NCBI GenBank assembly: GCA_905235575.1
Contig: CAJOLZ010000015.1
Location: 1-64,000 of the forward strand
Direction: 5' to 3'
From: an uncultured Bacteroidaceae bacterium
GTDB taxonomy: Bacteria; Bacteroidota; Bacteroidia; Bacteroidales; Bacteroidaceae
Length of the DNA: 64,000 nucleotides
Shown: in pieces, positions 17,122 through 25,220 of the stretch
How positions within the stretch are numbered: the first letter of the stretch is position 1
How the letters are laid out: every line of letters starts with the position of its first letter
The notes under the pieces: generated by a model
Told to the model about the DNA's origin: nothing
Database searches by the model: none
The model's input: only the letters and a program-made list of their open reading frames with translations
Position numbers and translations under genes: made by a program

Positions 17122-18902
17122 AGACGGAAGCATTCGACTGGCAGGGAAGACTCGCCGCGCTGCATGCATCGTATGCACCGGTAGCACAAAAACCGCTCAT
17201 AGGCATCACAGGCAATTTCGGCAGCAAAGGTTGCGAACTGGCCGAGGGATACTATCAGTCGGTGCTGCGTGCCGGAGGTGTGCCCGTGGTGATTCCGCCC
17301 TACGACGACCCATCGCCCCTCCAGTCACAGCTTGAGCGTCTGGACGGCATCCTGCTCTCGGGCGGTGCCGACCTCAATCCGCTCTTCATCGACGAGGAAC
17401 CGCTACCGGGGCTGCACAGCATCTGCCCCCAACGAGACGAAAGTGAATTGCACCTAATCCGTATGGCTGCCAACCGTCAGATACCGATGCTTGGCATCTG
17501 CCGTGGAATACAGATGCTGGCGGCGGCGCTCGATGGAAAAATATATCAAGACCTGAACAGCCAATACAAGGAGGCTCCGCTGGTGAAACACGACCAAGAC
17601 CTGCCGCGTGGTTATGCCTCTCATACGGTGAGAATCGAACCAGGCTCGCTTCTGAATCAGCTTATGCAGACAGAAAGACTGGCCGTCAACTCATTCCATC
17701 ACCAGGCTGTAAGTGAGCCCGGACCGCGTCTGCGTGCCGTGGCATGGGCTGATGATGGCGTAATAGAAGCCGTGGAGAGCTGCGAACACAAAAGCATACT
17801 GGGCGTGCAATGGCATCCCGAATGTTTTGTCGTGGACGGAAACGAGTGCATGATGCCACTCTTCCGTTGGCTGGTGGATGAAGCTCAAAACTATCGTCAG
17901 GCCCGCACCCTGCATGCCCACATGCTGACACTCGACAGTCACTGCGACACGCCGATGTTCTTCTACGACACTACACAGGAGAACGCTCAGATGTTCCGCA
18001 GTCGCAGCAGTCGTGTATTGGTGGACCTACACAAGATGACTGAGGGCGGTCTCGATGCCAGTATCATGGTGGCATATCTCCCACAGGGTGAACGTACAGA
18101 TGAAGGACATGCCCAAGCCACGGCAAAGGCTAACCGTCTGCTGACACAGATAGAGGAAATGGTGGCTGAAAACGCTGCATACGTTGGCATCGCCAGAACC
18201 TCCGAGGAACTATATCGCCTTAAAGCAGAAGGGAAGCGTGCCATCATGTTGGGCATCGAAAACGGTTATGCCGTAGGGCACGACCTGAAACTCGTGGAGC
18301 ATTTCCGTCGTCGTGGAGTGGTATACATGACGCTGTGTCATAACGGAGACAACGACATTTGCGACTCTGCACGCGGAAAGAACGAGCATGGCGGAATCAG
18401 CCCGTTCGGTGCTGAGGTAATCCGTGAAATGAATCGCACGGGAATGATGGTTGACTTGAGCCACGCTGGAGAAAAAAGTTTCTATGATGCACTCGAAGTG
18501 AGCCGGCTGCCCATCGTTTGCAGCCATAGCAGCAGCCGCGTGCTGTGTGACCATCCGCGCAATCTGACAGACGACCAGATGCGTGCACTTGCCAGCAAGG
18601 ACGGCGTTGCACAGGTGACGCTCTATGCCGGCTTCCTTCGGAAAAACGGTGAGGCCAGCATCGTGGACGCCGTGGCTCATCTGCGTCACATGGCAGATGT
18701 CATGGGAGTTGACCATGTAGGCATCGGTACCGACTTCGACGGAGATGGCGGAGTACCTGGTATCGCAGATGCATCCGAAGTCATCAACTTCACTCGAAGA
18801 CTTCTGCGCGAACACTTCAGTGCGGCTGACCTCCGCTTGATATGGGGCGAGAACTTCCTGCGTGTGATGCGACAAGTTCAAGCAGCCGCAGATAAATTGT
18901 AA
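17118..18902 (+). CDS. Fusion of a C26-type gamma-glutamyl hydrolase (class I GATase) and an M19 membrane-type dipeptidase
   Basis: A 594-residue protein. Residues about 28-260 form a peptidase C26 domain (ITGNFGSKG, LLSGGADLNP, nucleophile Cys in LGICRGIQML, His-Glu in VQWHPE) similar to gamma-glutamyl-GABA hydrolase PuuD. Residues about 272-590 form a renal-dipeptidase M19 domain (LDSHCDTPMFF, GIENGYAVG, LCHNGDNDICDS, DLSHAG, CSHSS, GTDFDGDGGV). No signal peptide is seen, so it is probably cytoplasmic. The fusion suggests sequential removal of a gamma-glutamyl group and splitting of the remaining dipeptide, as for glutathione-like or cell-wall peptides; this is inference. All obvious catalytic residues are retained in both halves. 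Confidence 0.9.
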   Translation: MKTEAFDWQGRLAALHASYAPVAQKPLIGITGNFGSKGCELAEGYYQSVLRAGGVPVVIPPYDDPSPLQSQLERLDGILLSGGADLNPLFIDEEPLPGLHSICPQRDESELHLIRMAANRQIPMLGICRGIQMLAAALDGKIYQDLNSQYKEAPLVKHDQDLPRGYASHTVRIEPGSLLNQLMQTERLAVNSFHHQAVSEPGPRLRAVAWADDGVIEAVESCEHKSILGVQWHPECFVVDGNECMMPLFRWLVDEAQNYRQARTLHAHMLTLDSHCDTPMFFYDTTQENAQMFRSRSSRVLVDLHKMTEGGLDASIMVAYLPQGERTDEGHAQATAKANRLLTQIEEMVAENAAYVGIARTSEELYRLKAEGKRAIMLGIENGYAVGHDLKLVEHFRRRGVVYMTLCHNGDNDICDSARGKNEHGGISPFGAEVIREMNRTGMMVDLSHAGEKSFYDALEVSRLPIVCSHSSSRVLCDHPRNLTDDQMRALASKDGVAQVTLYAGFLRKNGEASIVDAVAHLRHMADVMGVDHVGIGTDFDGDGGVPGIADASEVINFTRRLLREHFSAADLRLIWGENFLRVMRQVQAAADKL

Positions 18903-18961
18903 GCAAAATCTTCTCAGGATAAAAGAAAGAGGAAGGGTTATTTCAGTATAAACGAAGAATT

Positions 18962-19984
18962 ATGCAAAGACTAATTATGAAATCGCTGTGCATGACGGCA
19001 CTGGGAGCTATGTTGACACTTGGCAGTTGTGGAGGACACACAGAACGAAAGACACAGGCTGCCGACACGATTGCTTTGGCATCCTGTCCGTGCTTCGAGC
19101 CAGACTCGGCCCTGCTTTATATCAAGGAACAATGTGCTTTTGGCCCTCGTGTGGCGGGTTCGAAAGAGTCGCAGCAATGTGGTGACTACATTGTAGCACG
19201 CTTTCGCCAATATGGTGCCGAAGTGTCGGAGGACGTAAACGAAGTGACACTCTACGACGGCTCTAAGTTGACGGCACGGAATATCACTGCCAGCCTAAAC
19301 CCGTCGACCCCCGACCGTTTATTGTTTTGTGCTCACTGGGACTCGCGACCCTGGGCAGACAACGACCCTGAAACGTGGAAACAGAAACGTCCCGTGATGG
19401 GTGCAAACGATGGTGCCAGCGGTGTGGCAGTGCTGATGGAACTATGCCGTCTCATGCAGCAACAGCCCATTCCCGTAGGTGTCGATTTCGTGTGCTTTGA
19501 TGCCGAAGACTTGGGTGCACCGGAATGGGAGGAACTCGAGGACGAAAATGACAACAGTTGGTGTTTAGGTTCGAAGGTCTGGTCCGAGAAAGCCCGTGCC
19601 GAAGGTTATAAGGCTCGGTATGGCATTCTGCTTGACATGGTGGGTGGTCGCGGAAGCACTTTCTCTCGCGAGATGACAAGCCGCCGTTTTGCTGAGCCCG
19701 TAGTGGAAATGGTGTGGCGTTTGGCTCGTCAGTTGGGCTATGAGTACTATTTCCCCCTGCGTGATGGTGGCTATCTCATGGATGACCACGTGTATGTCAA
19801 CCATGTGGCACGCATACCGTGTATCGATATTGTGCCTTATTTCGAAGACGGCCCAAGCAGTTTCGGCCCCACATGGCACACGACTCACGATACTCCCGAG
19901 AACATCGACCCCAATGTCTTGAAGGCTGTGGGGCAGACGCTGACACAGATTCTATACAACGAAGCAGCTACGTATGACAATTGA
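18962..19984 (+). CDS. M28-family lipoprotein, glutaminyl-peptide cyclotransferase-like
   Basis: A 340-residue protein with a lipoprotein signal (LGAMLTLGSCGG, Cys23) and an M28 zinc domain. Likely metal ligands are seen in CAHWDSRPWAD, GANDGASGVAVLMEL, FDAEDLGAP, LLDMVGG and WHTTHDTPENID. These motifs, especially HWDSRxxAD and TxHDTxEN(I/L), are typical of glutaminyl cyclases, which form N-terminal pyroglutamate on exported proteins. In Bacteroidetes such enzymes modify lipoproteins or signal-cleaved proteins whose new N-terminus is Gln; several proteins in this window are predicted to mature at AQ or AxAQ. ATG 18977 (Met6) is an alternative start. It overlaps sufE by 11 nt. Confidence 0.88.
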   Translation: MQRLIMKSLCMTALGAMLTLGSCGGHTERKTQAADTIALASCPCFEPDSALLYIKEQCAFGPRVAGSKESQQCGDYIVARFRQYGAEVSEDVNEVTLYDGSKLTARNITASLNPSTPDRLLFCAHWDSRPWADNDPETWKQKRPVMGANDGASGVAVLMELCRLMQQQPIPVGVDFVCFDAEDLGAPEWEELEDENDNSWCLGSKVWSEKARAEGYKARYGILLDMVGGRGSTFSREMTSRRFAEPVVEMVWRLARQLGYEYYFPLRDGGYLMDDHVYVNHVARIPCIDIVPYFEDGPSSFGPTWHTTHDTPENIDPNVLKAVGQTLTQILYNEAATYDN

Positions 19985-20402
19985 CGAATTACAAGAAGAA
20001 GTTATCGAAGAATTTTCCGACTTCGACGACTGGATGGACCGCTATCAGATGCTCATCGATCTCGGTTCTGAACAACCACCTCTCGACGAGAAGTACAAGA
20101 CGGAACAGAACCTGATTGATGGTTGTCAGAGTCGCGTGTGGCTGCAGGCAGACTTGACGCCCGATGGTTTTGTACATTATCAGGCCGAGAGCGATGCCCT
20201 TATCGTGAAAGGTCTGGTGGCGCTTTTGGTGCGTGTGCTCGACAATCACACACCGCAGGAGATTTTGGATGCCGATCTTTACTTTATCGAACGCATCGGG
20301 CTGAAGGAACATCTTTCTCCCACTCGCAGCAACGGATTGGCTGCCATGCTGAAGCAGATGAAGATGTACGCATTGGCCTTCAGAACAATTCAAGGAAAAT
20401 AA
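19974..20402 (+). CDS. sufE: SufE family cysteine desulfurase sulfur acceptor
   Basis: A 142-residue protein starting with MTIDELQEEVIEEFSDFDDWMDRYQMLIDLG and containing the persulfide-accepting Cys in LIDGCQSRVWL, both hallmarks of SufE. It takes persulfide sulfur from SufS and delivers it for Fe-S cluster assembly in the cytosol. C-terminal SPTRSNGLAAMLKQMK matches the family's conserved end. Overlaps the upstream M28 gene by 11 nt and is 12 nt before the GTG of dus. No other suf genes lie in the window. Confidence 0.95.
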   Translation: MTIDELQEEVIEEFSDFDDWMDRYQMLIDLGSEQPPLDEKYKTEQNLIDGCQSRVWLQADLTPDGFVHYQAESDALIVKGLVALLVRVLDNHTPQEILDADLYFIERIGLKEHLSPTRSNGLAAMLKQMKMYALAFRTIQGK

Positions 20403-20414
20403 ATCCCCAAACAC

Positions 20415-21410
20415 GTGAGGATAGGGAACACCGACTTGGGCTCTCGCCCTGTACTGCTGGCTCCGATGGAGGACGTCACCGACATCGGCTTTCGTCTGTT
20501 GTGCCGGCAGATGGGTGCGGCCATGGTTTATTCGGAGTTCGTTTCGAGTGATGCCCTCATCCGCATGGTCAACAAGAGCTTGGCTAAGTTGGTCGTGTGT
20601 GACGACGAACGTCCCGTGGCCATTCAGATATATGGGAAGGATGTCGGTGCCATGCGCGAGGCAGCTCAGATTGTCGTAGAGCAGGCCCGTCCTGACGTGC
20701 TCGACTTGAACTTCGGTTGCCCTGTCCGGAAAGTTGCGGGCAAAGGTGCTGGAGCCGGATTGTTGCAGAACATTCCGCAGATGCTGGCCATTACGCGTGC
20801 CGTGGTCGATGCCGTACCCGATACGCCTGTCACGGCAAAGACTCGTTTGGGGTGGAATCAGGAGGAGCGCATCATTGTCGATTTGGCCGAGCAGCTGCAG
20901 GATTGCGGCATACAGGCACTCACCATACATGGCCGCACACGCAGTCAGATGTATACGGGCGAAGCCGACTGGAGCCTCATTGGGGAGGTGAAGCAAAACC
21001 CTCGCATGCACATTCCCATCATCGGCAACGGCGATATCACCACCCCTGAGCGAGCTGCCGAATGTTTCGAACGATATGGCGTCGATGCCGTGATGGTGGG
21101 TCGTGCCACTTTCGGACGGCCCTGGATATTCAAGGAAATCACCAATTACCTGCAAGGCAAGCAGGAAACGCTCTCGCTTGACTGGAAGCTGGATATCCTG
21201 AAACAGCAGGTCCTCACCAGCGTGGAGCGCATCGACGAATACCGAGGCATCCTGCACGTACGTCGCCATCTGGCTGCCTCGCCGCTTTTCAAAGGCATCC
21301 CTAACTTCCGCGACACACGCATACGGATGCTTCGTGCCGAAACCATTGACGAACTTTTCGGCATTCTGGAGGATATCCGAACGCTTTTGAACGCACAGCA
21401 AACAGCATGA
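20415..21410 (+). CDS. dus: tRNA-dihydrouridine synthase
   Basis: A 331-residue FMN enzyme of the Dus family: LLAPMEDVTDIGFRLLC at the N-terminus, the NFGCPVRKVAGKGAGAGLL segment, ITIHGRTR-SQMYTGEADW and the GNGDITTPE phosphate-binding loop. It reduces uridines in tRNA D-loops to dihydrouridine using NADPH. Starts at GTG (12 nt after sufE). The catalytic Cys is the one in LDLNFGCPVRK. Its stop overlaps the following gene's start by 4 nt; that neighbour is also a probable RNA-modification enzyme, making a tRNA-modification pair. Confidence 0.94.
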   Translation: MRIGNTDLGSRPVLLAPMEDVTDIGFRLLCRQMGAAMVYSEFVSSDALIRMVNKSLAKLVVCDDERPVAIQIYGKDVGAMREAAQIVVEQARPDVLDLNFGCPVRKVAGKGAGAGLLQNIPQMLAITRAVVDAVPDTPVTAKTRLGWNQEERIIVDLAEQLQDCGIQALTIHGRTRSQMYTGEADWSLIGEVKQNPRMHIPIIGNGDITTPERAAECFERYGVDAVMVGRATFGRPWIFKEITNYLQGKQETLSLDWKLDILKQQVLTSVERIDEYRGILHVRRHLAASPLFKGIPNFRDTRIRMLRAETIDELFGILEDIRTLLNAQQTA

Positions 21411-22642
21411 TACAGGAATATGAGATAATGGCCCCTGTGGGTTCGCCCGATTCGCTGGCCGCAGCCTTGCGTGCCGGTGCCGACAGCGTTTATTTTGGCA
21501 TCGAGCACCTGAACATGCGTGCCCATTCAGCTTCCACCTTCACGATAACAGATCTTCAGCGGATTGCCGAGGAATGTCGTCGTTGCGGGGTGAAGAGCTA
21601 TCTTACCGTGAACACCATCATATACGGCGAGGACCTCCCGATGATGCGTCAGATACTCGATGCGGCACGTCAGGCTGGCATTTCGGCCATCATTGCGTGC
21701 GACATCGCGGTGATGCAGTATTGCTGTCAGATTGGACTCGAGGTACATCTCTCTACGCAGCTCAACATCAGCAATATCGAGGCTCTCCGCTTCTACGCGC
21801 AGTTTGCCGACGTGGTGGTGCTGGCTCGCGAACTGAATCTTGAGCAGGTGGCCGACATACACCGACAGATAGTGGAGCAGCACATTTGCGGCCCCTCGGG
21901 CAGGCTCATACGCATCGAGATGTTCTGTCACGGAGCCCTCTGCATGGCTGTCAGCGGCAAGTGTTACCTCAGTCTGGACAATATGGGTCGCAGCGCCAAC
22001 CGCGGTGAGTGCATGCAGTTGTGCCGGCGCACCTACACCGTGCGCGACCGTGAGACCGGTACGGAACTCGACATAGACAACAAATACATCATGTCGCCGC
22101 GCGACCTGAAAACCATCCGCTTCATCGACCGCATGATGCAGGCCGGCGTGCGTGTGTTCAAAATCGAAGGTCGTGCGCGCGGTCCTGAGTATGTGGACAC
22201 CGTGGTGCGATGTTATCGCGAAGCCATCGAATCTGTCTGCGACGGGACCTTCTCCGAGGAGCGTAAGGACGAATGGGACAGCCGCTTGGCTCGCGTCTTC
22301 AACCGTGGTTTCTGGGACGGTTATTATCTGGGGCAGTCCCTGGGCGAATGGAGCAACGTGCACGGCTCGATGGCCACCGAGCGGAAGGTCTATGTGGGGC
22401 GCGGCGTGAAATACTACAACCGCCTGCAGGTGGCTGAGTTCAAAATCGAAGCCTCGACGCTCAGCGTGGGCGACCGCATCCTCATCACAGGCCCCACCAC
22501 CGGTGCGCTCGAAGCCACGGTCGGCGAAATCCGTTTCGACCTGCGCCCTGTGCAGACCGCCCTGCAAGGCCAGCACATCAGCATCCCGCTGCCCACGAAA
22601 ATTCGCCCCAGTGACAAACTTTTCAAACTCATTTCCAACTGA
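21407..22642 (+). CDS. U32 family peptidase-like protein (probable tRNA hydroxylation, TrhP-like)
   Basis: A 411-residue protein with the U32 motifs: APVGSPDSLAAALRAGADSVYFG, STQLNISN, EMFCHGALCMAVSGKCYLS and CMQLCRR, where the cysteines can hold an Fe-S cluster, followed by KIEGRARGPEYV. Proteins of this kind (YegQ/TrhP) are needed for 5-hydroxyuridine formation at tRNA position 34 in other bacteria, although the family was originally named as peptidases. Coupling (ATGA) to a tRNA-dihydrouridine synthase supports the tRNA role. The C-terminal domain (about 330-410) matches the U32 beta-barrel extension. Confidence 0.88.
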   Translation: MIQEYEIMAPVGSPDSLAAALRAGADSVYFGIEHLNMRAHSASTFTITDLQRIAEECRRCGVKSYLTVNTIIYGEDLPMMRQILDAARQAGISAIIACDIAVMQYCCQIGLEVHLSTQLNISNIEALRFYAQFADVVVLARELNLEQVADIHRQIVEQHICGPSGRLIRIEMFCHGALCMAVSGKCYLSLDNMGRSANRGECMQLCRRTYTVRDRETGTELDIDNKYIMSPRDLKTIRFIDRMMQAGVRVFKIEGRARGPEYVDTVVRCYREAIESVCDGTFSEERKDEWDSRLARVFNRGFWDGYYLGQSLGEWSNVHGSMATERKVYVGRGVKYYNRLQVAEFKIEASTLSVGDRILITGPTTGALEATVGEIRFDLRPVQTALQGQHISIPLPTKIRPSDKLFKLISN

Positions 22643-22660
22643 TTATCTTTCCGAAACGAC

Positions 22661-23632
22661 ATGCCATCATTCAGCCTGCGCAGATTCGTCCTTGCCGTTA
22701 TTCTGACCATACTCCCCATCGGGATGACGGCGCAGAAGACCTATAAACTGAAGAAATGGCACGTCCCTGCTGCCCACTACAGCGGCATCACGCCGATGGG
22801 TGACGGGCGCTATGCCGTGGTCTCCGACGAGGAGTCGCAGGCTGGTTTCTACGTTTGGCGCGTGGAGATAGATACGCTGAAAGGCCGCGTGCGGAACGTC
22901 AGCGACGAGGGCTTCCGTGGCGTTGCCTTCGACATCGACCGCGATGCCGAGGGCGTGGCTTTCTGTCCGCCGTTGCAGACCGTTTTCGTGAGCGGCGAGG
23001 CCGACCAGCGCATACTGGAACACAGGATCGACGGCACGCTGACGGGGCGCGAACTGGCTGTCCCGACCGACTACGGCAAGAGCCGCATACAGGCGAATCG
23101 CGGATTCGAGGCGCTCGGATACGACAGCCTGCGCGCGAGTTTCTGGACCAGCCCCGAGTCGCCGCTGCAGGGCGAGAGTGGCTTACGGGTGCCGCTCCTG
23201 CGGTTCGGTACCGACTTGCGCCTGCAACAAACTGTTGATTACGAGCTGGATGCACCACAGGCTCGCAACCACGGACGCGACCACTACCACGGTGTTGTGG
23301 CCATCACGCCGATGGCCGACGGCACGTTGCTCATCCTGGAGCGCGAGGCTCGCATTGCGCGTCGTTACAGTGGAAGCCGATGCTGGTGCCGCCTCTATCA
23401 GTTCGACCCATCGACGGGTACCAAACGCCTGCGCTCGCAGTGGTGCACACGTCTCACACCCACCAATTCGCGTTTCTCGAACTACGAGGGCATGTGCCTC
23501 GGTCCCAAGCTGGCTGACGGACGGCAGACCGTGCTGCTCGTGGCCGATTCCCAGGGAGGATATGGCCGCGCGCTGTGGCATCTGCGCGACAAGCTGCGCC
23601 TGCTCATTCTGGAGCCCGAAGAGCAGGAATAA
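22661..23632 (+). CDS. Secreted esterase-like phytase family protein (PF13449-like)
   Basis: A 323-residue protein with a signal peptide (hydrophobic 10-20, ending GMTAQ). The repetitive propeller-like pattern HYSGITPMGDGRYAVVSDE, GVAFDIDRDAEGVAF, NRGFEALGYDS and NYEGMCLGPKLADGRQTVLLVADSQ is typical of the esterase-like-activity-of-phytase family found in Bacteroidetes. It is probably periplasmic or surface-exposed with a phosphoesterase or lactonase-like role; the substrate is unknown. It lies 18 nt downstream of the U32 gene and is the last gene of the sufE-dus-U32 run. A repeat element (A) begins within 50 nt of its stop. Confidence 0.78.
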   Translation: MPSFSLRRFVLAVILTILPIGMTAQKTYKLKKWHVPAAHYSGITPMGDGRYAVVSDEESQAGFYVWRVEIDTLKGRVRNVSDEGFRGVAFDIDRDAEGVAFCPPLQTVFVSGEADQRILEHRIDGTLTGRELAVPTDYGKSRIQANRGFEALGYDSLRASFWTSPESPLQGESGLRVPLLRFGTDLRLQQTVDYELDAPQARNHGRDHYHGVVAITPMADGTLLILEREARIARRYSGSRCWCRLYQFDPSTGTKRLRSQWCTRLTPTNSRFSNYEGMCLGPKLADGRQTVLLVADSQGGYGRALWHLRDKLRLLILEPEEQE

Positions 23633-23681
23633 TCATTACAATTCTCGGTTCCTATTTCGTCTCGGAATTCATTTTCTACGC

Positions 23682-23740
23682 TTGCATCGTGTTTCGTCAC
23701 CTGACGCACCACGTTGCGATGGCTGTCGCACCACGGTGCG
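23682..23740. repeat. 22-nt-period palindromic array R2 (3 units, first degenerate)
   Basis: Units ttgcatcgtgtttcg, acgcaccacgttgcg and tcgcaccacggtgcg with 7-nt linkers tcacctg and atggctg, followed by a T run. It forms the front of the longer element A. Confidence 0.88.
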
Positions 23741-23955
23741 TTTTCCCGAAAACAGCGTTCCTTGCGGAATTTCATCGGTGGAACGAACTGGATGCAAAAT
23801 TTTCGATTACTGAGAATCAGACGCTTACATTTCCGCCGAATTGAGGTCTTCACCCCTGCGCAGCGAAGGTCACCCATTCTCATCGCTCTTCACGATGCTT
23901 TTCGACACCCCTCGCGATGCTCTTCAGTGAAGCAATCTTCCGATTATGTTACATC
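23682..23955 (+). repeat. Composite intergenic element A (array plus about 210 bp of shared downstream blocks)
   Basis: After array R2, the blocks ttttcgattactgagaatcag (near 23800), ccattctcatcgctcttcac (23874-23893), a pyrimidine-rich acccct tract and aatcttccgatta (23934-23946) recur in the same order, with substitutions and small indels, in elements B and C. No ORF is conserved between copies. It sits in the 671-nt gap between the phytase-like gene and hsp20. Confidence 0.7.
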
Positions 23956-24109
23956 TACGCTTCTCTATTGTGCGCTGGAATGTAATCGGCCGTATCATCC
24001 AAATTGGTGAGGGAAAAACTCGGTGCGCAGCGACTTTTATCTGCATCCACCGGGCGACGTAGTGGCCTGATAGTACCTCTATAATATATTCTATATGCCT
24101 GATAATTAA

Positions 24110-24206
24110 GACATAATGTCCACAAAAGAGACAGTTTGTCAGCCTAATCGGTTTAAGAAATCTTTCAAGTGTTATCGGTTTGTTAAAATCCGCTGACAGA
24201 AGGTCA
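24110..24206. promoter_or_regulatory. Three GACA-N3-TGTC dyads upstream of hsp20
   Basis: GACATAATGTC (24110-24120), GACAGTTTGTC (24130-24140) and TGACAGAAGGTCA (24194-24206, one mismatch) share the same half-site and 3-nt centre. A second direct repeat, ATCGGTTT, lies at 24147 and 24174 between them. The set is about 100-190 nt upstream of hsp20 and looks like a heat-shock or stress operator region. No standard -33/-7 pair is clear here, which would fit an alternative promoter type. Confidence 0.5.
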
Positions 24207-24303
24207 TATTGCGCCTTTCGGCCAGCTTTTTGTGAAATAGAGGGTGTACGGCAACGAGCCGTGAGAACGAAAATATAACAAACAAAAGAAAGGAGATACG
24301 ATT

Positions 24304-24744
24304 ATGTTACCAATGATGAAAAGAAACGCATCCTTCGGTTGGATGCCTGCAATCATGAGTGAGTTCTTCAACGAATTTCCCGCAGCCTGCGAGGTTCGCA
24401 GCAACAATCCCGCCATCAACGTCCAGGAGGACAAGGACGGATATCATCTGGACTTTGCAGTACCCGGCGTGACGAAGGACGAGGCCAGTGTAGAGCTGAC
24501 CAAAGAGGGTAACCTGCTGGTGAAAATCGAGAGCAAGAAACAAAGCGAGCAGAAGAGCAACGACGGCAAACAGTGGCTGCGCCGCGAGTTCAGCTACCAG
24601 AAGTACGACCAGCTCTTCACGCTGCCCGAGGACGTCGAGAGCGACGGCATCACAGCTTCCGTAGCCGACGGCATTCTCAGCATCCTGCTCCCCAAGAAGG
24701 CCGAGGAACCTCAGCCCGAAAGCCGCAGGATTGCCGTGAACTGA
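24304..24744 (+). CDS. hsp20: Hsp20/alpha-crystallin small heat-shock protein
   Basis: A 146-residue protein: a short N-terminal arm (MMKRNASFGWMPAIMSEFFNEF), the alpha-crystallin domain (PAINVQEDKDGYHLDFAVPGVTKDEASVEL through GILSILLPKK, about 38-130) and a C-terminal tail with a RRIAVN end in place of the usual IxI. It acts as an ATP-independent holdase in the cytoplasm. It is preceded by aaaggagatacgatt, an unusually good Shine-Dalgarno for this phylum, and by a long leader region with repeated dyads, consistent with strong stress-inducible expression. Followed by its own terminator. Confidence 0.95.
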   Translation: MLPMMKRNASFGWMPAIMSEFFNEFPAACEVRSNNPAINVQEDKDGYHLDFAVPGVTKDEASVELTKEGNLLVKIESKKQSEQKSNDGKQWLRREFSYQKYDQLFTLPEDVESDGITASVADGILSILLPKKAEEPQPESRRIAVN

Positions 24745-24766
24745 AAAAGTTAATAACCACAAATGT

Positions 24767-24809
24767 AGAGAGGCCTGCCCCACAAACGGAGCAGGCCTCT
24801 CTGTGTTTT
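24767..24809 (+). terminator. Terminator of hsp20
   Basis: agaggcctgc / gcaggcctct stem with a short purine/cytosine-rich loop, followed by ctgtgttttc. Confidence 0.82.
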
Positions 24810-24813
24810 CGGC

Positions 24814-25025
24814 GTGAGAGCTTTCGCAGTAAGGCACAAAAAAGAGGAAACGTACAATACGCTTCCTCCGTTTGGTAACCCGCTTGGGGCTCGCGCTCGG
24901 CTCCGTGAGCCGCTTTCAGAGCGTAGCGGTTGAAAGAACCCTTGGGTGAGAGCCTTTGCAGTAAGGCACAAAAAAGAGGAAACGTACAATACGCATCCTC
25001 CGTTTGGTAACCCGCTTGGGGCTCG
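24814..25025. repeat. 80-bp direct duplication including the 3' end of tRNA-Lys and its terminator
   Basis: 24814-24893 and 24946-25025 are near-identical without gaps (offset 132 nt). Each copy contains a gaggaaacgtacaatacg..tcctc hairpin followed on the minus strand by a T run (the tRNA terminator) and the tRNA 3' end tggtaacccgcttggggctcg. The left copy stops matching at the T-arm, so it is a tRNA remnant. The 52 nt between the copies hold a ggctc-cgt-gagcc hairpin but no tRNA. Confidence 0.8.
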
Positions 25026-25080
25026 AACCCAAGACCCCCACATTAAAAGTGTGATGCTCTACCAACTGAGCTAGCGAGTC
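25005..25080 (-). tRNA. tRNA-Lys (anticodon TTT)
   Basis: On the minus strand the cloverleaf is complete: acceptor GACTCGC/GCGGGTT (two G-U pairs), D-arm GCTC..GAGC, anticodon loop CTTTTAA with TTT, T-arm CTTGG-GTTCGAG-CCAAG, discriminator A and an encoded CCA. Length 76 nt. A hairpin with a T run just downstream ends the transcript. Confidence 0.97.
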
Positions 25081-25220
25081 AGCCAAAATGCTAATGGTTC
25101 ATACGATTAGCGGGTGCAAAGGTACATACTTTTTCTGTTTCTGCAAATTTTTGTGCCACTTTTTTTATTCAACGCTATTGCTGAAAGCCCCCATAGGCAC
25201 GGCACGCAGCGGCGAGATGC

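Noticed and set aside
24894-24945. Second tRNA between the duplicated segments
   Set aside because: It has a hairpin and can be joined to the remnant T-arm, but no acceptor stem, D-arm or anticodon arm can be built.
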